Part shown: positions 47,701 through 59,700 of the stretch, piece by piece
How positions within the stretch are numbered: position 1 is the stretch's first letter
Layout: each line of letters starts with the position of its first letter
Assembly: GCA_035578175.1 (NCBI GenBank)
Contig: JAQMRL010000001.1
Span: forward strand, 60,907,553 to 60,971,552
Direction: 5' to 3'
DNA length: 64,000 nt
Source: Catonia carolina
Lineage: Eukaryota; Arthropoda; Insecta; Hemiptera; Achilidae
Translations under genes and position numbers: made by a program
The notes under the pieces: generated by a model
What the model was told of the DNA's origin: nothing
Database searches by the model: none
The model's input: only the letters and a program-made list of their open reading frames with translations

Positions 47701-50700
47701 ACTTCGAGATTAAGGCAAAATGGTAACAAACTGAGAGAGACAAACAACGTGTTTAGCTGTGACCAACATCGTTGAGGTACAACCGAAGGAAAGAAATTGT
47801 GATCCCACGATTACTTTGGGATGGGCATTCAAGAATGACTCAAGGTATTTCATCGATTCTGGTATCGCCCTAATATGCAGAAGATGTATTATTTAGCTTA
47901 TAGTATTGTTGGAATTCATCTGTTACGTTGCAATGCGTTGCCGATTCAAATTAGCTGGAAAAATTAGTATACATCTTGGCGACAATAAACCGAACTTAGA
48001 TGAGACCCTAGCTTTCCTTCGCTGTGTGAGGTTGTCTAAGGCAATATGAGGACATACATATGAGTTGTATCTCTTTTTTTATGTGGTTTCAGTTTGCATA
48101 TCTTCATTTATTTAGTGATTACGTACCCACTATCCACTTAGTCTGCGACCTCTGTTCAGTCATAGATGGGAAAGGATATTTCAATTATAGCCGAGATAAA
48201 AGGTTTTAACTAACGGTTATTGTAGTCTTGTTTAATTGTTCATTGCGGAGGTATTATTGATTAGGATTCATTTACCTTTTATTTTTTAATGTAAGAGGTC
48301 TCTTTACAGCCTAGTGTCATGATACCTTCTCATGTCTGTGATTTTAATTTTCATTTGTTATATTCTTCAGGCATAAGGACATGCATCTTGACAGTCTGTG
48401 TAAAAACGATGTTATCATATGGATTAGAGAACAAGTAGCAATGCAGTGGATCAATCAATATTTATATAATTTGCCTTCAAAAGATAGATGGTTTAAAGAT
48501 GCCCTGTTAGAATACGCGAAGTTAGATATTTCAAAAACTAGAACGAATGTAAGATCTACATGCTTTATTTTTATGAATTAAATTTAACTCGAAAATTATT
48601 TTTGAGATGATTTGAAAAAAACAAACTTGATCAAGTTTCACGAGTGGATGATTTATTGTTTAGTTACAATTTTTTTATCCACAGTGTGTGTGTGTTGCAA
48701 TCTGTTCAATTCAGAATAAACTAAATGAGATAAGGATGATGTGTATGACGTGTAAATGAGGTGTAGTCTCGTACAGACTCAGGTCGAGCATTCCTGAGAG
48801 AGTATGGTTAATGGAACCCCAACTACCGAAGTACACCGGTAACAATGTCCAGTATTCAAATCTATTTAAAAGTAACTAACTAGGATCTAACTAAAAAAGT
48901 TACTAGGATTTGAACCATTACTAGGAGAATACACTAGTCTTTTACTGTCTTGACTTTAATAATAATAAACACGCACACACACAAAAAAAAATGTTTCTCA
49001 TTTCCTCACCTTAATCCACCTCTCAATATTTCACCATAATACAATAAAATCACATTGATTCTAAGCGCTGTAGGAAAAACGCTATAAATAAACTTGTAGG
49101 TTTTTAATTTTCTACAACTTTAATTTTATAAGCTTTTCTTAAATTCATATTAAGGCCGCAAACTTAATAAAATATAACGAGTAGCGCACAGTCCTTTCAT
49201 GAATTTTAGCAGACATCCGCTTATCCTTTCTTGTAAAGCACAAAAATGTAGTAAAAGAGACTTACTTTAAAGAAAATCGTAGGAGTTGTTTTTGAGAAAA
49301 TCGCAAAGACGTGAAAAATTGCATGTATAAACTACTACTTCCGGTAGACCGAATTTTATGAAAATGTACATGACGGGCCCCTTGTGGCACCTAACTTAAA
49401 TTCCAAGTTTCATTATTGCACGATGTTTTGTTCACAGACCACACGCCAAAACACACACGCACACACACGCGCGCGCGCACACACACACAGAACAATCGGA
49501 GGAAACATTTTTACTTTCTGTTGTTAACGTCTGAACAATAAATTTCACTATTATTTGTTTAATTCACAGTGTTGGTCTAGTGGTGAAGTCGTCACTATTT
49601 ACCAGTTGATGTTTAGAAATGAAGGTTCCGTGGTTCAAATCCTAGTGAAATTAGAGCAATCCTAGTTACTTTTATGCGAATTTGAATATTAGACAGTGGT
49701 AACAGGTGTATATTGATGGTTGGGTGTTATTAAACTACACTCTCTCAGGAATGGTCAGCCTGAGTCTGTATAAGATTAACGTCATTAACACGTCATTAAC
49801 ATCATCCTGATCTCATTAAGTCATGGGTTGTTTATTGTTCTAACTCGCCACGTTCTCGCCACCGCGTCCTCCACGATGCTTAGAACCTTTTACACTGCAG
49901 CAATATTGTGGAAAGACGTAGCGGGAGCGATACTGATGCGAAAAATCGGTATTATGTACGGACGCGAAATGACTCCAGTTCGAAACGAGTCTGAAATAAT
50001 ATTACAGTGAATAAAATTTAAAAAATCTCAATTTTCAATATCCGGACAAACTAATGCCACAACTTAGGGAGTAAGTGTAACAAATACCCTATGTACTTTT
50101 ATCAAAGTTGAATATACTCTTCAAATGAGTTGTGTGCGGAATGCACGCTTTTTGAACGGACGCAAAATTGATAGCCAGGTGTAAATATATTTATAATATT
50201 CATTCAAAGATCTTGATTTGATTTTCAGTTTGTTGATGTAAAAAAGAATCAATTAATTGTGAACATGATAGATGCACTGGATATGGACTCAATCCCATTT
50301 ACCCATTCTCTTCAAAACGAAGAAGAGTTGGGGAGCAAGATATCTAAATTGAAAGGTAAACCTATGACACATAAATTCTTAAAACCAATTTAAAAGAATT
50401 TACAAGTTGTTTTATTCATTAGCACTATTGATATACGGACTCAACAAATCCACCCCTATTAACTGGTTATTGGTTAAATGAAAATTATTAACGCCATATT
50501 TTTGCCGTATTATTTTTGTATTAAACCCCTAATAGGAATTTAGTGCGAAAAAGTACAATTGTTTCACTTTCTGGTTTGCTATCTTACTATGCTGTTTGTA
50601 ATTTACGAATAAACGTGATAATTCATTAAACTTATTTTTGTTAAATTAATCCTGATCTAGTTAAAATAGAAACATTAAATTGACTAGACTTACACCGAAT

Positions 50701-53700
50701 TCCTAAGACAAATTTGGTCTTTTCTTTTAAATTTTCAAAGCAATTCGATTGATCTCTCAGATTGCTAAAGAAATTGTTTGATAAAAATAAATCTTGCCAG
50801 AATGCGCATTAGATCATTTTGAGAAAATTAAACACCTAGACAACCCATTTGTGGTCCCGGTCATTATAGTGTTAATGCTGTATAACTTTGACAATTCGAA
50901 TTGGCACGAGCAGTTTTGGTGTTTATCTACTCCACTCTTCGCCCCTCCCCATGCAACGACGGTACAGTCACAAAAGTATACAATCGCTATTGTAATGTGG
51001 GTAATTCGTAATGTGCGACTCACGTACGGTCACTACGCTTTGTTTTCACTGTTATTAATAATCTGTTAGACAGAATGATGTAACTAATTTGTTTTCATAT
51101 ATGGTTTTCTGTTCATTATATTAAATTCAGACCAATTTGTTTAGATAGTTGCGTGCGTCTGTAGAGTATAGTTTAGTGAGCTTTTGCAGTTTAATTCTTG
51201 CAATTTATGATTTATATTTTTGCAGGGACAAATTAAATAGAATACTAAATATTTAAATATTAAATAGATATGGCGTTAAATAGATATTGTGCTTCTTAGA
51301 GAGAAATTAATGCTGAACACAAAGCTATATTTTTCTTTTTTTATTGTTATTTATAAAAAAGTTACAAAATTTTAAAAATGAAGAAACACTTGTTTTCGAG
51401 ATATTGCAATTAAAGTTGATTAATATTTTTTTAATAATATTGTTCAATTAATATATTTCTATTAGTATTTACTTTCCTTGTCTTTGTCAGATGCCATGTC
51501 TTACTTATGTAAGATTATGTGCTGAATCCAGTGATGTCTTCAAATAATTCATATATGAAATAAATAAAATCCTGTAGCAGATTTTCTCATGTCAATGTAA
51601 AAATTCACGGACGGACAAAAAATTTAAAAATGTTATAGTAATTTTAACACACTACAAGGATAAAATATTACGAATTATTTTATCGTTTGATAATTTTTTT
51701 GTCATTAATAATTTTTTTATTACTTCAACAAAATGGGAAATTTTATAGAGTAATACCAAGGGGTATTACTTACTCAAGATTTATACTTACAACACATCTA
51801 CTCATTGTTCTATGAGAGCAGATCGTAGATTTACAGTTATTCAAAAAATAAAAAATAAAATAATTTTTTTGTCGTTTAACAAATTGCATTAGTAATACAA
51901 AGAAAACTAAAGTAAACTAAAAAAATAAAATAAAAAGATAATGATACCGACTGCATTGCCGTAGTTGGTAGTTAGTAGTTGGTAGTTGGTTTTTCGCTCT
52001 CATCATGCGGTCGTTGATTCAAATCCTACTCAGGCACGGCATATTTTCATACGTTACAAAAATTATTTCATTCATACATTGTTACACCCCCAACGTCGTC
52101 GCTAATGACCGTTACAGTTGATACGACATTAAATAATAAATAAATAAATAAATGATGCTGGATATAAGCCTAAACTAAAAATTTACATTTTGAGAATTTT
52201 ATTGATTTTCTTGTTAGCCTAAGTGAAGAGGCACCAATGTAGACTATTTTCTTCGACGGATCCTATCCTGTGCTGTTTTATTTTTTTCATTTTTTGAGCC
52301 AGAACTTTTAGTTTTTCTTTAACATATCTGACAGAAAAGTGATCTTTACTTCACCAATAAGAAATACATTGGTGAAGCAAACATCCGCTTTCCCTATTTC
52401 ACATACTCTCTATTTTTTGGGAACTTAATGTGGTCTGAAATTCAAAATATAATAGGGTTATTCATATACACAGAAAGCAAAACAAAACAAAAAAATTTCA
52501 TTTTTTTTGACCTAAATTTTTTTTGCTCTCCTGAAAATTTTGCTCAGTGAGGATAAAGTTTCTTTTCTTATGGACAATCCATATAAAAAAAAATTAAAAA
52601 CCACTAATTCCTGCTTTTAGAATTTGCAAAATATTGTAAATTTGAACAAAAAAACGCAATATGCACCTCTATGTTATAGTTTCTGAGAAAGTAGTACCAA
52701 CATTAAGAACAAGGACTCTACTAAGGGCGCAGTTTGTTACTGATTTGAGCTAATTCCCAGATAAGTCAAAAATATTTAAAAACAATTTATTCGTAGTACC
52801 CTAATTCACTGTGACAGCTTTAAAGCTTGAAGTTGATTGAATCTTAAAAAAGTATTTCTCATTGCATTTTGCCAGTTACAGCCACTACACTGTGTATAGA
52901 AAAATAATTTTCTATTGCTCAATTCTTTTAGAGATTCATAATACAAAACAGAAATAAAAACTCATTTTAGAAATCAACGCAGTATGCTGTTAAAAAGATA
53001 CAATAAAGATAAAATTGCAACCCCATAAAATTTTATAAAATCTTCTTTCTTGGTTAACTGAAATCATTAGTACAGAGTTTTTTTCACTTTTAAATGGAAA
53101 TTAGATATTTTCAGTATTTGATCTTGGGTATGATCTTAAATCTTTCCTGAAATTATGAATTTGGAAGTTTAATTTTTTTAATTGAATGTATACATAAAAG
53201 CTACAAAATATGGTGTTCCTGTTTGAAATTAATAATTTCACTGTGATTCAAAATTATTAATTTGAAAACAAAACAAAGTTCTGTAGCTGAAAGAATTTGT
53301 AGCATTTATCTTTTTCTTTTGTTATTATTGTATGTTGGCCCTATGCACAAGCGACCTTATCGTGTGACTGTAGATAGCTAACGCCTACTGAACATATGCA
53401 TATACCATGTTGTCAGTTTATACATATTTAGTATGATTTATCTTTGTTCATTAATATTTCAGATCGGTAATAGGTAATAAAAAAATTGTTGGTCTATTCA
53501 GATCGCTACAGTTGACTGATAAATAGTTTGAGTGATGGTTGTAATTAGTCTAATTGCAAATAAATTTTTAAAACTTACAGGGTGCCATATTGTTAGGATG
53601 ATGGCAATGTTAGTCAAAGACTTTTCATTCGAGGATGTTCTAAAAGAAATTTTTGGCGTAAGGTATTCCACAAGTCAACATGATAGCACTGACTTAGAGG

Positions 53701-56700
53701 AAAATAATACCGATATTTGTCGGGAAATAATGCAATTTGCTGAAGGTGAAAGAAAAATTGATGTTTCCCCTTGGATATTGAATAAGGGCTATCCACTTTT
53801 AAATGTTGAAGTAATTATTAACGACAAGAAAAATTCTTATAACGAATTGATATTTTCTCAGGTAAATATTGTAACGTTTAATCTGGATTCTTTCTGTATT
53901 TGGTTATTATCAAACAATAAAATAATACCTTTTAAATTTATAACAAGTATCTATTACTATAGTGATTAATTACATTTACGGTTAGAACTACTAGTTGATT
54001 ACAATATTAAATTACTTAACTAAATAATAGGAACATTTATTGAAAAGTGTTATTAAAAACTGAAGACTTACACTAAACTTAATTAAAAAGAAATGTGGCA
54101 ATTTACAAACAAACAACTAGTGAAGAAATTCCTTCCTATAACTTTTAACAATAGAACAACTACTATTTTACTATTACTTTTTACTATTCAATGCGCACGT
54201 TGGTATAAACAACTGGTTCTAACACATTCTATTAGCATTAGGTTCAAAACCGATTCACTACAAACAGTTCGACTGGCATTCACTTATACACATTACTAAA
54301 CTGCCAGACAAAAGAGCCGGCTGTTTTATGTACCCTACCTTAGCATTTCTAGAAAAATAACGAAGGAATTAATAATAATCGAATTATTTGTTAATGTACC
54401 TGTTTTTAGAAAAGCAGGTTAATGAAGCGTCATTGTGAAAAACTATTATGAAAAGTAACCAATACAAAAGCTATTGTCAAAACAAAATATTTCGCAATGT
54501 ACAAGCAAAATAGCCGGCTGCTGTTCTTCAGCTTTTTAAGACATGTTAGTTAAATGTAAAATAAATTGGGGTTTCATTTAATTTAGATAACAAAAGTTGA
54601 TCTACAGTAAAGAGATATTTACTAACGCTGCAAAGTGAAGTAATTGGTGGCAGAGTCTACCTAAATCATTTCATGATTTTATTTTAAAAAGTGTAAATAT
54701 TGTGGTATATCAGATTCATTTGTGAAATTTTGTATTGCACATAACTTAGTTGGTTATTTGCAACCCATGTACAGCATCAAAATGTTACTGCTTGGAACTA
54801 GGTTACAGTTGCAAAAAAGGCGATTAGGAAAACGAACAAACCTGAAAAACATATGCATGAAAATAAATTCCATATGACGAACCGATGAGTACTTCATATT
54901 TGTCTGATCTAAGTAATGATTGAAATTTGAACTGAAGTAGTGGTTGACTGATAAATTCATTATAAATGCTTTTAACGATGCTTATAAAGAGTATTTACTA
55001 CAATATACATGAGCAGGCCTAATGGTATAGTGGTCAGCGCAACTGGCTTCTATGCTAGGATCTCGGTTCAATTCTCTGTTAAGTCTGACAATTGTTAATC
55101 TTCGTCATATATCATTACTTACACTCAAGCCAAGGCTAATGTAGGCATCATCATCCAATAAAAAATAATGATTTGCTAAATTTTAACAGGTTAAGGGTTA
55201 AGAAGTAACTAATTACTTTATTACTTTTAACATACTTTGTTGCCACAGAAACGTTTTACCACCAAGATGAATATGAAGAGTCCTGTTAAAGAAAGTGAAA
55301 ACAAAGTAGATCAACTTTACACTATACCACTCAGTTTTAATATTGGCACTATCGATCTAGAAAACGGTGGTTTTCTAAAAGCAACAGTTAATTACAATTC
55401 CGATTCATTTGATTCTAAAGAAGCTGAGTACAGGCCTAAAGGAGTACTCGTGGATGACGAAGATTATGTATTAGCCAATGTTGGGTGTGTAGGTAGGAAT
55501 TTTCTACATGCTTTACTACATTGTATAAGGTAAAAGAGTTATTACAAGGGAAACAATCCGTGATCCAATAGCCACATTTCAAAATACTTTTATTGAATCT
55601 ATACGAGGGGTCCCGGATTCAATTCCCTGTTAGTTCAGCCATTTTTTCATGATTGATTTTCATCTATAACCCTTCATCGTCTGTTTTAGCATTCGTATAG
55701 AATACAATCGGGCATGAAACAAAAACAAATTAACAAATCATTGAATCTCGTATATAAATAAAGACATTTTATAAAAAGAACAAGACTAAAAATTTAAAAT
55801 CGAGTATCCTGTGAAACCTGGATTTACCTCAAGTTTGTCTGTTCTAAATAATTATTTTATTGATATGTTTGGAATTGCGTTGGGTTGGTCTCGATAATTT
55901 ACTCTGAATACTACCAGCCTATTTTAGGAATTAAAAATATAAACTGAAAAAATACTGAATGGGTCAATTAGACGTTCATTTACTATTTGTATATTTATAC
56001 ACCAATTTGATTTCTATTGTCATACAAGCATGCATATAAAATCTATATTTAATATCATTTATGTCCTCTTTAAGAGCTTGGGCTCTTCTTTCTTCTTTCT
56101 TGTTCTTCCCGTTTCGGAGCTGGATGGTGAGTGCCTCTCGCGGGCTAGTGTGGCGGCTTAAATACCCCTCTTGCAAATCAACTTCATAGTGGAGGGGAGG
56201 CACTGCTAGCTGCGCGTCAGTAGCGCTCCCAGCAGCAGTCAGGTTTTGGAACCGTCTGCAGGCGCAGATAATGGTGGGGTAGTCAGCGACAGTACAATAT
56301 AATACTATCAATACCAATACAGTAGTATGGTATTTAGTATTATAATTATAAAGATCTTTAGTACTCCTTAATATCAAATGGTTTAAGGTACTATATAAAT
56401 AAATGTTCTAAATACTATATAAATAAATGTAAAACACTATATAAATAACAATACTATATAAATAAATTTATACTACTATATAAATAAAAATCTTACGTTG
56501 AAAACTTTTTCCTTAAATACAATTGTTGGGGTTGTTGGCTTTCGATTAAAGGTGTTCTGACTCGTTGTACTTTTCCAAAGAGTTTTCCCATTGTTTCAAT
56601 CTAATTGATAGTTTGTAATTTTTTATTTTAGATTTTCACCCATTTTAACGCAAAAGTAATAGTTTAGAATTATATCAGCAAAACAGTACTACTTTGTTTT

Positions 56701-59700
56701 ATTTTATTTCTCACAACTTCATTAAAATAAATGAATTATCTCTCTGAAGAAGATCAAGAAATATCTAAGTTAAGGTTAATATCTAATGAATCTAAGTATG
56801 AACTGAGATCATTATGTTGTGCATTAATAATGGAGACACTGTCTCATCTACCGTACACTGATTCTTTACTAGTGCGATGGGCGCTTTACTTTGACAAAAA
56901 GGCCATCAAAAACGATTTAAATATGAGTACTTTAGATACTCATAATTTCAGTCCACTCACTAGAACAGATCACCAATTTTACAATATTTGCGAAAATTTT
57001 GTAATAATATTCTTAAGATTAAAATATTCTCTAGTTATTTCATTTTAAGTTGATGTATTCTAAACGGCTATAGTTTGATTGTATTATTTGTAACAAGCAA
57101 ATAATCAAACTTGTGAAAAAACCGGTTGGATCTATTTATAATCACCGTTTGGGCGATTTAGCTTGAATTCGTTTTTAGAAGCATTAGATATTCCTATTCT
57201 GGAGGGGAAGACATTGAACATATTGATGCATAACAAATTAGCACTTGAGGGGTGGGAAGATAAAGCATTGTCACCCTTTAAGGATTATTATATTCAATCA
57301 GTTCAAAAAATCTTTGGAAACTGCACTAATTCATTTTATTATATTTTTCCAGCATTTTGTAGAGTAAATTACAAAATAAAGAACTGGGAAAAATTGATAA
57401 TCATGTTGAACAACGAAATATGGTTTTTAGAAATACCTGAAGAAAATAGAGCGCAAATAATTGATGACTTTTTTACTTTCCTCTGGACCGATTCCTATGA
57501 CCTAACGGTGGAAATGGGATTTAGATTGTTATCATATTTAAGACATGAGAATTCGTATTTGCCGTGGTATGCAGCATCTAAAGCTATTTTTAAATTATAC
57601 CGAATGCTGTACAGAACGCCTCTGCGCAAAGAGTTTGAGGTAAGTTTTTAAGATAATATTTCATTAAAAATAATTATATGATATCCAATAATTTCTTAGC
57701 TCGATCTTGTTTTTGTTATTTCATAAATAAACAACGGAAGACCTCGTTCGAGCTTTTTAACAGCAATGTTAATTAAATGATTCATTTCTTTGTCATTTCA
57801 TAGCTGGATATAATATAGAATAAAATGTTTTAACCTTTGAATTTTAATGGATAGCGTCTTGACTGCAACCAGCCTGGACTGTAAGCGTCAGGGTGGGTGA
57901 AAAGGCGGTTTGGTCGATGCAAGAGAAAGTGTCGTCATAAAATATTATTTAATATGTTCAGTTTATGTAAATGAAGTTTCAGGAGAAAAAAATCAGTGCT
58001 GCCCATAAAAAAAACTAAGAAAGCATCTGAGCAAATACGTTGTGTAAGTTGTCAGTCTAAAGGTTATTGTGTCATACAAAGTTTGATAAAACCAGGAGGA
58101 AAATAAATTCATTACTCCCTTCTTTACTATTTTAAAATGCAACGTCCGTTTGTTAGTTCTAAAAAGTGTTTCGTACACTTTTATATAGGCTACTACAAAG
58201 TTTGGGTGCACAGTGAAATCATTCACTTTTAGTAGTATAACTTTTTCGACATACAGCTTTTTTTAGGTTTTTATTTCAGTTAAATAATAAAACGACTTCT
58301 TCTGTTACGCATTAGTTAGAGTGCTACACCACAAAGTGGAAGATCCCCGGCTGGATTGGGTGATCGATTATCAGCTTTCATCATTCTGTTGCGCTGTTAT
58401 ACTTTTGTAATTTAAATTTTGGTTTAGTGACATTTCGTGGTTTTCGTTTGTTAGCCACGTTTGTGGCATTGCATCCATTCTTCTGATACTTTAGAGGTCA
58501 ATGTTTTTTTCGAGATAATAATAAATATTTATACATTTTTATTACAGGTATTTATTTCAAATCTTGTAGACGATGCTTTAAGAAATCTTGGAATCACCTT
58601 TGAGAACAATGATGACGCTTTATTGACACCAGTACTGATGGAATTGGCATGTGTCATGGGCAATCTATCTTGCACTCAGTTTTCCAATTCAATATTTAAT
58701 GAGTGGCAAAATAGTTTGAAAGAAATAATCGAATTTAGAAACTCCGAAGATGATGTTGATATATTTGCAGACCAACCAGAAGAGTTAGTATTAAAAGCAT
58801 TATATTATAATACATAAATTATTACTCGTAATAAAGTACTTCTCCGTCGATGTTTACCGTTATTATCATTCAGTCTTCTTTCCGTTCCACTATCATTTTA
58901 TTAATTTCTTAACTGCTAAATTGCGATCTTCTTTCCGTTGCACTATCATCTTAATTTCCTTACTGCTAAATTGCGAAGGTGGTGGTCGTGATGGTGGTTT
59001 AAACTGTCATATTTTTATTATTTTGTGTCATTTTATACAATCATATAATGAGTATTATCAGATACTCTACTCTCTATAATTTCAGTGCTTCGGTATGTAA
59101 CCCTCTTAAATTTGAAATAAATTTCTGGAAAGCCAAATCTGTGTAGCCTATAAAATGAAAGGCTTTAGATATAATGAATATAGGCTAAATTATTAATTAC
59201 AGTAATTATTATTATTAATCATCACTATCATCAGCACTACCATCATCATCGTCATCATTTATTAATTTTTCTTTACATTATTCTTTTGTGACATATAAAA
59301 TTACGTATATTTTTCAGTTTCGATTGCGTTGACTGGCGCACGAAGTAAAATTTCAAGAACAAAATAAAATCAGTTAAGGTTATAAAATTTAAATAGATAA
59401 TTTGTTCATGGTTGTGATGTCTTGTAGTTGCTATAACGGATATATCTATATTTCTTTAAAACATGTAACAGTAATCTTGAATGTTTTACAATGCATCATT
59501 ATTTTGTGGCTTTGTGCAGCTATCATTGCCGTTTTTTCTGCATCTCTGATAAGTCTTTTTATCTACCCAATTACCGCCTTGTAGGGCACTACATATTTGT
59601 AGGACCTACTTTGCTCTGCTCATCCATTATTACTTTGCTGAGCGTACTCTTTTTCTTCTTTTCTATCCGTTCCAGACTGCTGTACCTCATATCGACATTC

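Noticed and set aside
50794..51069. Small membrane-protein gene in intron 6
   Set aside because: Overlapping frames on both strands, no start context or known domain.
55976..56377. 133-codon minus-strand open frame in intron 8
   Set aside because: No recognisable domain; it spans a GC-richer patch and AT repeat sequence and lies antisense in an intron.
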